DNA of 18,458 nt from Verrucomicrobiota bacterium. GTDB lineage: Bacteria > Verrucomicrobiota > Verrucomicrobiia > Chthoniobacterales > UBA10450. A program made the translations under genes and the position numbers. The stretch lies in NCBI GenBank assembly GCA_003219095.1, contig QHPM01000279.1, positions 1 through 18,458 on the forward strand, given 5' to 3'. This document shows, in pieces, positions 12,061 through 18,458 of the stretch (its first letter is position 1; each line of letters opens with the position of its first letter). The notes under the pieces were generated by a model that was given only the letters and a program-made list of their open reading frames with translations, was not told the origin of the DNA and ran no database searches.

Positions 12061-13026
12061 ATGAAATATCGACGCCTCGGGAAATCGGGATTGCAGCTGA
12101 GCGAGCTTTCGTTTGGCGCGTGGATCACATTCGCGCAGCAGATTAGCAATGAAATAGCCGAGGAGCTGATGACAATCGCTTACGATAGCGGTGCCAATTT
12201 TTTCGATAACGCCGAGGCCTACGCCGAGGGTCGAGCCGAGATGGTAATGGGTAGTATTTTGAAAAAGAAAGGGTGGCCGCGTGATACTTTTGTCGTTTCG
12301 AGCAAGGTTTTCTGGGGCGGCGACAGGCCTAACCAAGAAGGCCTGAGCCGTAAACATGTCATTGAAGCGTGTCACGCGGCGCTACGACGGCTACAAGTGG
12401 ATTACCTTGATTTGTATTTTTGTCATCGTGCCGATCCGAACACACCAATTGAAGAAACGGTGCGAGCAATGAGTGATCTGATCGCTCAGGGCAAGGTTCT
12501 TTATTGGGGAACTTCGGAGTGGTCCGCCGCTGCCATCCTGCGGGCCCATGCTATTGCAAGGGAATTACATCTGGTTCCGCCCACCATGGAGCAACCGCAA
12601 TACAACATGTTTGAGCGCGAAAAAGTGGAGCGCGAGTTTTTGCCGCTTTACGAAAAGCTTGGACTCGGTACGACGGTCTGGTCGCCGCTTGCCTCCGGCT
12701 TACTGACCGGGAAGTACAACGAGGGAGATCCTGGCGACACTCGCATTTCCATGCCGATGTACTCCTGGTTACGCCAGGAGTTCGAGGATGACGAGGCTCG
12801 TCGGCAGCTCGGGAAGGTGAAACAGCTCGCGAAGGTTGCGGGCGATCTTGGAGTTACCTTGCCCAAACTTGCGCTCGCCTGGTGTTTGAAGAATCCGAAC
12901 GTGAGCACGGTCATCACTGGCGCGTCGAAGCCGGAACAAGTTCGGGAAAATATGGAAGCTGGCGAAGTAGTCGATCAGCTCGATGACGGGGTAATGAAAA
13001 GAATCGAGTCGATATTACAGATGTAA
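12061..13026 (+). CDS. Aldo/keto reductase, Kv-beta/YghZ-like
   Basis: This is an NADPH-dependent reductase of the AKR superfamily with a TIM-barrel fold. The catalytic tetrad is visible: D49 and Y54 in FFDNAEAYAEG, K82 in VVSSKVFW, and H122 in DLYFCHRAD (numbering from ATG 12061). The cofactor end shows GKVLYWGTSEWSAAAI, QPQYNMFER, WSPLASGLLTGKY and STVITGASKPEQVRENM, the pattern of the potassium-channel beta-subunit-like and YghZ (methylglyoxal-reducing) group rather than classical aldose reductases. The 321-residue length is complete. ATG 12061 is preferred over the TTG at 12058. The physiological substrate is unknown; detoxification of reactive aldehydes is the usual inference. It stands alone after the tRNA, with an unexplained gap of about 170 bp upstream. 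Confidence 0.93.
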   Translation: MKYRRLGKSGLQLSELSFGAWITFAQQISNEIAEELMTIAYDSGANFFDNAEAYAEGRAEMVMGSILKKKGWPRDTFVVSSKVFWGGDRPNQEGLSRKHVIEACHAALRRLQVDYLDLYFCHRADPNTPIEETVRAMSDLIAQGKVLYWGTSEWSAAAILRAHAIARELHLVPPTMEQPQYNMFEREKVEREFLPLYEKLGLGTTVWSPLASGLLTGKYNEGDPGDTRISMPMYSWLRQEFEDDEARRQLGKVKQLAKVAGDLGVTLPKLALAWCLKNPNVSTVITGASKPEQVRENMEAGEVVDQLDDGVMKRIESILQM

Positions 13027-13058
13027 TGTTCGACCTCAATCATCGCCAGCCGGAACGT

Positions 13059-13145
13059 AGACTTCCAAGTCTGTGCGCCAAACAGGCTTGGAGCCTTTTT
13101 GGTGTCAGCAGGCTAAAAGCCCGCTGGGCGCGCAGGCATACCTGC
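13059..13145. repeat. Cluster of four hairpins downstream of the aldo/keto reductase
   Basis: Four consecutive stem-loops occur: AGACTT-CC-AAGTCT (13059-13072); AGGCT-TGG-AGCCT, extended outward by CCAAA/TTTGG (13078-13102); CAGC-A-GGC/GCC-C-GCTG with a TAAAA loop (13106-13126); and GCAGG-CATA-CCTGC (13132-13145). Loops and spacers are short, so nearly the whole stretch is paired. It looks like a composite of REP-like units; one hairpin followed by TTTTTGG could also terminate transcription. Confidence 0.65.
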
Positions 13146-13178
13146 CTATCTTCCGAATATTCGCCGAAATCGTTAGTG

Positions 13179-13694
13179 ATGAAGAATCGAATTCGACTTC
13201 TCCCGGTTCTGCTTTTAGTGGCCGGCATTCTCATCTCTTTTCCAGCTTTTTCATTTGCCCAGAGCAGGACAGTAAGACTAAACGAAAATGCACTTGCCTA
13301 TGCCCAGGAACTGATGGCTCAGGGACGTGTTGTCGTTGACAAGAGAAATGCGTGGACAGGTCATCATCCGACGGCGCAAGAAGAGAACGAGTTTGTTCGC
13401 GCGCATGGATTCGCGGAATACAGCAAATGGCATCTCGGGATCGATGAGACCCATGCCGAAGGGACGAAAGCCAGATACAAGTTTCCGTTCGGCGATTTCA
13501 AAAATATTCATCGTTGCGCGTTGCTGGCTGTGAGAAGCCGGGCCCATCAGTACGGTTATTCCGATATTGAAAACGCCGCCGTCCAGCTAACCAAAATTGT
13601 TAGTTCGAAAAAACAAACTCAGGAGCGGCGCGAAGTGCGACCGTTGCGCTTGGGATGTTGGGCTTCTAATTTGACTCGACCGACATGCTTCTAG
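13179..13694 (+). CDS. Secreted or periplasmic protein of unknown function
   Basis: The ATG at 13179 begins a clear signal peptide: MKNRIRLLPVLLLVAGILI then SFPAFSFAQ, with basic start, hydrophobic core and an S-F-A cleavage site near residue 27. The frame is open back to 13026, but that part runs through the hairpin cluster and is rejected. The mature part (about 144 residues) contains ALAYAQELMAQGRVVVDKRN, AWTGHHPTAQEENEFVRAHG, EYSKWHLGIDETHAEGTKAR and YKFPFGDFKNIHRCALLAV, with several conserved-looking His and Trp residues. I recall similar unnamed exported proteins in soil bacteria but no function. The last 25-30 residues (KKQTQERREVRPLRLG...) are basic and unlike the rest, so the original stop may have been lost. 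Confidence 0.7.
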   Translation: MKNRIRLLPVLLLVAGILISFPAFSFAQSRTVRLNENALAYAQELMAQGRVVVDKRNAWTGHHPTAQEENEFVRAHGFAEYSKWHLGIDETHAEGTKARYKFPFGDFKNIHRCALLAVRSRAHQYGYSDIENAAVQLTKIVSSKKQTQERREVRPLRLGCWASNLTRPTCF

Positions 13695-13720
13695 CTTGTC
13701 GCTGCCTTCCGCTACGTTCG

Positions 13721-14638
13721 TTAGTCTGCGACCGCCGAATCCCAGCTGCTCAAGAACACGTCGATCAACTCTGCCAGGTCATTGCTGTAGCCGCCTTCGA
13801 GAATTGCGGCGGTTGGAATTTTTACGGCAGCCAGGCATTTCCCGATAGTCGCGAAATCGCCGCTTTCCAACGTCATCTGAGTAATTGGGTCGTTCTTATA
13901 CGCATCGAACCCCGCTGAGACGAGCAGCAGCTGCGGCTTGAATTCGAGTAATTTTTCCAAGGCTTGCTCCGCGGCACGAACATGGATGCTGCGCGAGGAG
14001 TAAGGTGCGACTGGAAAATTCAAAATGTTGGCGAACGATTTAGTTCCCGTGCCTGGCCAGCCCGGGTACTGGTGAATTGACGCGAACATGATTTTTTCGT
14101 TGTCCGCCACCAATGCCTCAGTGCCGTTGCCATGGTGCGCGTCAAAATCCCAAATCGCCACGCGCTCAATCTTCCCTGTAGCCGCAGTAGCGGACGGTGG
14201 CCCGGCGTCGGGGACATCGGCTAAAGCGAGAGCATCCAGTGCGGCCATCGCGATATTGTTGAAATAACAGAAACCCATGGCGCGATCGCGCGTGGCATGG
14301 TGACCGGGCGGTCGCATTAAACTGAAGGCGTGTTCTCCTCCGATCGCTGCGCGTGCTGCTTCGATCGCCGCCCCAGCTGATTGCCGCGCGTGGAAATCGA
14401 TGTTGGAATAGGCCGGGGTGTCGAGATCGAAATCCTGGCTCCCATTGGCTACTCGCGCGAGGTGCTCGCGCGAGTGTGCACGAAACAATTCCTGATCGGA
14501 CGCCGCGCGCGGTTCGCGCCATAGCCAGTCACCATGCCGGCCCTTTAATAGTGGGACCGTGCGTACTATTCGCTCCGGCCGTTCCGGGTGCCCGGGTCGG
14601 CCGTACTTGACGCAGCGCGGGTCGTGAAAAATTCGCAC
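13721..14638 (-). CDS. Histone deacetylase family (AcuC/HDAC-like) amidohydrolase with an in-frame insertion
   Basis: This is a zinc-dependent deacetylase of the arginase/HDAC fold; bacterial members remove acyl groups from polyamines, acetoin-pathway proteins or other lysine-like amides. Key residues are in place: the charge-relay histidines in RPPGHHA (H113, H114), zinc ligands D166 and H168 in WDFDAHHGNG and D245 in SAGFDAYKNDP, and the transition-state tyrosine Y284 in EGGYS. GFCYFNNIA (122-130) is also typical. Between NNIAMAALDAL and ERVAIWDFDAHH the family normally has a short link; here residues 138-155 (ALADVPDAGPPSATAATG) are extra and coincide with a decayed palindromic element. 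Length 305 is otherwise near that of short class II-like bacterial members. The substrate is unknown. Confidence 0.93.
   Translation of the reverse strand: MRIFHDPRCVKYGRPGHPERPERIVRTVPLLKGRHGDWLWREPRAASDQELFRAHSREHLARVANGSQDFDLDTPAYSNIDFHARQSAGAAIEAARAAIGGEHAFSLMRPPGHHATRDRAMGFCYFNNIAMAALDALALADVPDAGPPSATAATGKIERVAIWDFDAHHGNGTEALVADNEKIMFASIHQYPGWPGTGTKSFANILNFPVAPYSSRSIHVRAAEQALEKLLEFKPQLLLVSAGFDAYKNDPITQMTLESGDFATIGKCLAAVKIPTAAILEGGYSNDLAELIDVFLSSWDSAVAD
14176..14226. repeat. Decayed palindromic element inside the deacetylase gene
   Basis: Ends CTGTAGCCG (14176-14184) and CGGCTAAAG (14218-14226) are inverted repeats with one mismatch. Inside are CCGC-AGTA-GCGG (14182-14193) and an imperfect stem made of GGCGTC-GGGGACATC-type halves near 14203-14220. 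The 51 bp, size and TGTAGCC end match the element in ychF, and it is read in the same register. Confidence 0.6.
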
Positions 14639-14682
14639 GCGGTTTCGTTAGCGCGATTTCAAGCGCGCGACAAACTCCTATC

Positions 14683-14847
14683 TTGTCATTCCAGGTGAAG
14701 TCGAAGAAACTGCGATGAACGAATGGTGCCTTCGCAGCTGCCTTTTAGCATTCCGCGCGAAGAGGAGGAACTTCCGATTATTTTTCCATGGAAAAACTAG
14801 AGATGCCTCGGTCCGAGCCGGCCTGGCATATTCATTCGACATGACAA
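14683..14847. repeat. Putative repeat with TTGTCAT/ATGACAA termini
   Basis: Begins with TTGTCAT (14683-14689), followed by TCCAGGTGAAGTCGAAG, a diverged copy of the GTCATCCCGAGCGAAAGTCG motif at 10290. It ends with GAGATGCCTCGG...GACATGACAA, where ATGACAA (14841-14847) is the exact inverted repeat of the left end. The right terminus supplies the ATG of the sialidase-like gene. Between them is a purine-rich stretch with no convincing gene. Confidence 0.45.
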
Positions 14848-15962
14848 AGGGCTTTGCTCGCCACCTGCAAAAAACTCGCTGGCCGGCAGTGTCCCTCGGG
14901 CGCGTCCTCGTTTGGGTTGCAGTCGCCCTATCTCTCACCGCGGGTTCTGTTGCCCGCGCGCAAGTCTTCACCAGCAGTTTCGTTTCTGCCGAAGCGACGA
15001 TGCCGGTGCAACATGGTTCGTCGATCATCGAGCTCGACGACGGCTCCCTCCTTGTCTCCTGGTACGCCGGCAGCAAGGAAGCTGCCCACGATAGCCGGAT
15101 TTTGGTGCGTCATTCGGCACCGGGCGGAGTGGGCTGGGAATCGACGCAAATCGCAGTCAATCCGCGTGAATGCGCCAGGGAATCTTGGTTCTCAAACAAG
15201 GCAGTCGGGAACACAGTGTTGTTTCAGGACAAAGAAAATATCATCTGGCTGTTTTACGCGGCGGTCGAATTCGGTGGCTGGAGCGGTGCGCACGTCGATT
15301 ACAAAATTTCGCGCGATCGCGGTCGCACTTGGTCCGAATCCCATCGGTTAACGAATAGGCTCGGGGATGTCCCCCGCAGCAAACCAGTGGAACTCGGCCT
15401 CCACGAAATCTTTCTGCCATTGTCGCATTCTGCTTTTCGGAAATATTCCTGCGGGGCTCGCCTTCGAATTAGCGATGGCAAATTGCAAGCTGTCAATTAT
15501 TTCCCACTTACGGGTTCAAACATGAGCCATCCTGCTTTTCTTTCGCTCAATCAGGATTGTATTCTCGCGCACTTTAGGGCGCGCGGGAGCGGCAAACTCA
15601 AGAGTGCTTCCTTCGACACCGCCACGAATCAGTGGAGCGAAGTGCGTTCACTCGACTTACCGAACCCGGATTCCGCGATTGATGCGCTTCGCCTCGATGA
15701 TGGCCGAGTACTGCTCGCCTATAACAATGACGCGGCCGTTCGCAATCCGCTCAGCCTTGCCATATCAGATGATGGCATCGCTTTCCGAAAAGCACGAGAC
15801 GTTGAAAACGAGACAAGCCAGGATTTTTCCTATCCTTCGTTAATTCGCGCTCGAGATGGCACATTTTACTTGACCTATACCTGGCATTATCGCTCCGCCA
15901 TCAAGTGCGTCCATTTCGATGCCCATTGGCTTGGTCTAAATCCGGTTATTGTTCGCCGATAA
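14841..15962 (+). CDS. Exported BNR/sialidase-like beta-propeller protein
   Basis: The 373-residue protein starts with a signal peptide (MTKGFARHLQKTRWPAV, hydrophobic SLGRVLVWVAVALSLTAG, cleavage near SVARA-Q) and continues as a six-bladed sialidase-type propeller of the BNR-repeat-like group. HGSSIIELDDGSLLVSWYAG is the usual first blade, DYKISRDRGRTWSE is a full Asp-box (S-x-D-x-G-x-T-W), and SYPSLIRARDGTFYLTYTW closes the fold. Residues such as R in DSRILVRHS and Y/W in LTYTWHYR are compatible with exo-sialidase-like enzymes, but a true sialic-acid activity is not shown. The frame is open back to 14715, but ATG 14841 gives the signal peptide and is preferred. The 3' end overlaps the GH13 remnant on the other strand by 17 bp. 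Confidence 0.88.
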   Translation: MTKGFARHLQKTRWPAVSLGRVLVWVAVALSLTAGSVARAQVFTSSFVSAEATMPVQHGSSIIELDDGSLLVSWYAGSKEAAHDSRILVRHSAPGGVGWESTQIAVNPRECARESWFSNKAVGNTVLFQDKENIIWLFYAAVEFGGWSGAHVDYKISRDRGRTWSESHRLTNRLGDVPRSKPVELGLHEIFLPLSHSAFRKYSCGARLRISDGKLQAVNYFPLTGSNMSHPAFLSLNQDCILAHFRARGSGKLKSASFDTATNQWSEVRSLDLPNPDSAIDALRLDDGRVLLAYNNDAAVRNPLSLAISDDGIAFRKARDVENETSQDFSYPSLIRARDGTFYLTYTWHYRSAIKCVHFDAHWLGLNPVIVRR

Positions 15963-16190
15963 AAAGCGAGGCCGAAGGCGGAATTGTGAGCTTTCCGTCG
16001 GTTAGGGCGATTTGCTCGCCGGTGAGCAAGTTCTTCAATTTCGATTCATTAATTTCCGGGCTCGGATCAAGCGAAATAGTGCGCGCGGATTTCGATCGAT
16101 TCAAAATCACCAGGATGCGATCTTCGAAATAGGCCCGGACAAAGGCGAGACAATCGTTTTCGCGCAGCAGAGTGCGCCGGCTGCATGAAT
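15946..16190 (-). pseudogene. C-terminal remnant of a GH13 alpha-amylase-family glycosidase
   Basis: The minus strand from about 16190 to TAA at 15948-15946 encodes RTLLRENDCLAFVRAYFEDR, ILVILNRSKSARTISLD, NLLTGEQIALTDGKLTIPP and SASLFIGEQ. This is the beta-sandwich C-terminal domain (domain C) of GH13 enzymes: A-F-x-R-x-x-x-x-x-x-x-L-V-x-x-N-R-S, then L-L-T-G, then a final A-S-x-x-L/F. The catalytic barrel (some 400-500 residues) is absent, and a TAG closes the frame about 20 codons upstream of the homology. The break coincides with a hairpin repeat (16194-16218). The reading frame itself is undamaged, so the truncation may be recent. Confidence 0.75.
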
Positions 16191-16193
16191 ACC

Positions 16194-16218
16194 GCGCCTT
16201 TGGCGCTAAACACTACAA
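16194..16218 (+). repeat. Palindromic half-element (hairpin + CTACAA)
   Basis: GCGCC-TTT-GGCGC followed by TAAACACTACAA. The hairpin-plus-CTACAA arrangement parallels the half-units at 8186 and 8252, with a different stem. It sits exactly where the GH13 remnant begins. Confidence 0.5.
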
Positions 16219-16273
16219 GGCTGGAAGCGTGTGCTGGGCCTACTGCTGCGCAGAAGATTTTCAACAGCGGTAT

Positions 16274-18322
16274 TTATTTCCTTTGATGATAAGGCAAACC
16301 CAATTCGTAAAGCGGTAGTTCGTCGCGAATGGCGTTATAAACAGCATTATTGTCGGCCCGGCTTGCGAGCTTCATTGCGCGGCGCGCGGTCTGCAGCGCC
16401 TCGTCAAAGCGTCCCGCTTCCGCATAGGCCGCGGCCAGCGTGTGAAGAATCGCTGGATTGTCATTACCCGCGAGCGCATTGGCGCGCTCTCCTAATTGAA
16501 CGGCACGTTTGCCGTCGCGTACTGAATCATCCGCTGCAGTCGCGAGCAACCAGGCGAGGCTATTCAAGGCGCTCACTTTGTCGGGTGTGAGTTGAAGCGC
16601 ACGGTTAAGTTCCGCAACGGCTTCGTTCGTCTGCGCGTTTTTCATCAAAGCAAGGGCGAGGGTGACATGGGTGTCGGAATCATTTGGTTGCAAACGCCTG
16701 GCAGTTTCGAGGTTTGCGATCGCCTCGGCCGTGCGACCGCGCTGAAGGAGAAGCGAGCCAAGGTTCAAGCGCGCATCGAGGTATTGCGGTCGCAGGAAAA
16801 GAGCGCGTTTGTACTCGGTTTCCGCCTGGTCGAATCGGTTGAGGTCACGCAGAGCGCTGGCATAATTATTATGTGAGTCTGCCTCATCGGGGCGGATTTC
16901 GATCGCGCGCCGATATTCGGCGAGTGCTTCATCGATCTTTCCTTTTTCGATATAGGCACCGCCGAGATTGTAATGCGCTTCGACATACGCGGGCCAGATA
17001 TTGAGGGCGCGGCGATAGTGCGCAATCGCTTCGTCGAGTTGACCCTGATTTTTCAGGGCCAGCCCGAGGTTATATTCCGCCATCCAGCATTTTGGATTTT
17101 GCGCGAGGGTCGCCTGATAAAGGGTGATAAGATCGTGATACTTCGCGCTTTGGTGAAAGGTAAGTGCGCCAAGGACCAATAAGATACCAAATGTCGAAGC
17201 CGTTTGGATCGCCAGCCTGTGAACCTCAATTTTTTCCATTGCCATGACAATGCCGGCCCCAGCCAGCGCCAGCGGTCCCATACTGGCGAGATATTGGAAA
17301 TGATCGCTGACGAAACTGTAGCGAAAGAAATAAACATCAAAAAAATCGAGCACCGGAAAAAGCGTGATGACGAAATAGGCGCAAGCGAAAGCAACCGGTC
17401 GCCAGGCGGTGTTGCGTTTAATAAATAAAACGGTGGCGGCAACAAGCAGCGCGACTAACGGGATCCAGGCAAACCAACGCGCTGGATCAACATTCCAGCG
17501 AGGGTAAATGAAAATCAGCGGATGCGGCCAGATGAGCTTGAGTAGATAAAACCAGATGGCGTCGGCCGAAATAAGAATGCGCTGAAGAGGCGCCTGCACC
17601 CATTCCGCTCCGGTAGCGTGGGAATGAAATTTCTGTTCCCAGATTGTCCATCCGCTCGCCAGCAGCGAAATTAGAACGAAAGGAAGAAATAAACGCAGGT
17701 CGCGCTGCTTGATTCCGCCTTCGCGCCACCACAGGCAAAGCCCCAGCACCACCGGCAGCATTACGGTGGAAGGTTTGCTCGTGATCGCGGCGACGTAAAA
17801 TAAGATTGTTAGCCAGTAAAAGATTCCATCTCGTTTGCGATCGCGCGATTCTAAAAAGCAGCAAATAGCAAGCAGGTAGAAGAAGGCCGACTGGGTGTTC
17901 TTCATTTCGGTGATCCACGCGACCGATTGCACCAGCACCGGATGCAAGGCCCATATTGCTGCTCCCAGCCAGGCACCGCGCACCTGCAGTTGGACGAGAA
18001 CGCGCCAAAGCAGCAGCGCCGATGCGGCGTGAAATGCGACGTTGAGAAAGTGATAGGGCAGGGGATTTAACCCGACAAAATGATGAAGAATCCAGAACGT
18101 CGTAAGGACAAGCGGGTAGTAGACGGCGCTCGCGCTCGTCCAGATGTCGGCCAGACCAAGCGGTCCGACGATAGAGGGATTTTGCGTCAGATGCGATTCA
18201 TCGTCCCAAATGAAACCGGCAGCGCCAACGTGCGCGTAGGCAAGGAAAACAAAGAGCAACAGCAGGATCGCGCCAAGCAGACGCACCCACCATTGGACCG
18301 CACGCGTTTTACCGAAGGTCAT
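16274..18322 (-). CDS. Polytopic membrane protein with C-terminal TPR repeats (TMTC-like, probable GT-C glycosyltransferase)
   Basis: About 682 residues: an N-terminal membrane half with some ten hydrophobic helices and a C-terminal half of about seven TPR units (e.g. AEYNLGLALKNQGQLDEAIA, AHYNLGGAYIEKGKIDEALA, NPAILHTLAAAYAEAGRFDE). The first periplasmic loop contains GFIWDDESHLTQNP, the acidic D-D-E motif of GT-C glycosyltransferases, as in TMTC/O-mannosyltransferase-like proteins that use lipid-linked sugars. A role in glycosylating exported proteins or surface polymers is inferred from the family. The start may be ATG 18322 (MTFGKTRAVQWW) or GTG 18337, five codons earlier; neither has a clear Shine-Dalgarno. 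Upstream TTGACA (minus strand, about 18359-18354) could be a -35, but a good -10 is lacking. No flippase or polymerase genes adjoin it. Confidence 0.88.
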   Translation of the reverse strand: MTFGKTRAVQWWVRLLGAILLLLFVFLAYAHVGAAGFIWDDESHLTQNPSIVGPLGLADIWTSASAVYYPLVLTTFWILHHFVGLNPLPYHFLNVAFHAASALLLWRVLVQLQVRGAWLGAAIWALHPVLVQSVAWITEMKNTQSAFFYLLAICCFLESRDRKRDGIFYWLTILFYVAAITSKPSTVMLPVVLGLCLWWREGGIKQRDLRLFLPFVLISLLASGWTIWEQKFHSHATGAEWVQAPLQRILISADAIWFYLLKLIWPHPLIFIYPRWNVDPARWFAWIPLVALLVAATVLFIKRNTAWRPVAFACAYFVITLFPVLDFFDVYFFRYSFVSDHFQYLASMGPLALAGAGIVMAMEKIEVHRLAIQTASTFGILLVLGALTFHQSAKYHDLITLYQATLAQNPKCWMAEYNLGLALKNQGQLDEAIAHYRRALNIWPAYVEAHYNLGGAYIEKGKIDEALAEYRRAIEIRPDEADSHNNYASALRDLNRFDQAETEYKRALFLRPQYLDARLNLGSLLLQRGRTAEAIANLETARRLQPNDSDTHVTLALALMKNAQTNEAVAELNRALQLTPDKVSALNSLAWLLATAADDSVRDGKRAVQLGERANALAGNDNPAILHTLAAAYAEAGRFDEALQTARRAMKLASRADNNAVYNAIRDELPLYELGLPYHQRK

Positions 18323-18458
18323 CGTGTCATTGATCACGCTGCCGTTGCGCTTTTGTCAACGCGATGTTCGGCATCCAACAGTCGATGAAAAAATTCAAGC
18401 CAATGCGCCAAAATTTCTAATCTTGGGAAATGCCTTGTTAGGCGGCGTGGGTTTGTCT

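Noticed and set aside
13026..13178. N-terminal extension of the secreted protein back to 13026
   Set aside because: It would translate the hairpin cluster and place the signal peptide in the middle of the protein.
14715..14840. N-terminal extension of the sialidase-like protein back to 14715
   Set aside because: The extra 42 residues come from the repeat-like region and would bury the signal peptide; ATG 14841 gives a normal exported protein.
18338..18458. Right edge of the window
   Set aside because: A TTGACA-like box is visible on the minus strand near 18354-18359 but no matching -10, and no gene or repeat can be supported.

Overview
The window looks like chromosomal DNA from a free-living, soil-type bacterium of moderate GC content. 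The mix of genes (paired AHSA1/SRPBCC proteins, DoxX, DUF3175, a membrane-TPR protein of TMTC type, a POT peptide transporter), the near absence of Shine-Dalgarno sequences, and the abundance of palindromic intergenic repeats all suggest Verrucomicrobiota (Chthoniobacterales-like). That placement is inference. No phage, transposase, CRISPR array or rRNA is visible.

Layout. 1-1194 (+): two overlapping SRPBCC/AHSA1 genes and a SnoaL-like gene, apparently one operon entering from the left edge. 1234-2728 (-): a decayed DoxX-like remnant and a POT-family transporter that appears to have lost its C-terminus. 2872-4308 (+): a small unknown ORF overlapping a gluconokinase gene by 4 bp, then a beta-propeller-like protein. 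4439-4762 (-): a small antibiotic-biosynthesis-monooxygenase-like gene broken by one in-frame TGA. 4914-6062 (+): a ChaA-type Ca2+/H+ antiporter. 6202-9377 (-): a secreted archaemetzincin-like protease, DUF3175, a possible 47-residue ORF, DoxX and an acyltransferase-3 membrane protein. 9545-10285 (+): a coiled-coil/zinc-ribbon protein. 10430-11889 (-): the ATPase YchF, a degenerate tRNA and tRNA-Pro(GGG). 12061-13694 (+): an aldo/keto reductase and a secreted unknown protein. 13721-14638 (-): a histone-deacetylase-family amidohydrolase. 14841-15962 (+): a secreted BNR/sialidase-like protein. 15946-16190 (-): a C-terminal scrap of a GH13 glycosidase. 16274-18322 (-): a membrane-TPR glycosyltransferase-like protein. 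I see nothing certain in 18338-18458.

The most interesting signal is a set of short palindromic elements (about 50-66 bp) built to one plan: perfect or near-perfect terminal inverted repeats enclosing two independent hairpins. Their sequences fall into different families (TTGTAGCC-, TGTAGGG- and CGGAGGGAC-ended). One sits in frame inside ychF, encoding an extra loop of about 18 residues. A more decayed relative sits in frame, in the same reading register, inside the deacetylase gene. Another supplies the stop codon of the beta-propeller gene, and half-units lie near the acyltransferase gene and at the break point of the GH13 remnant. The layout resembles REPINs (paired REP sequences), and the in-frame insertions recall Rickettsia palindromic elements. 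A second repeat class consists of about 90-bp heptanucleotide-period tracts in two divergent intergenic regions. The several broken genes (DoxX, POT C-terminus, monooxygenase, GH13, tRNA) show a locus that has been repeatedly rearranged.
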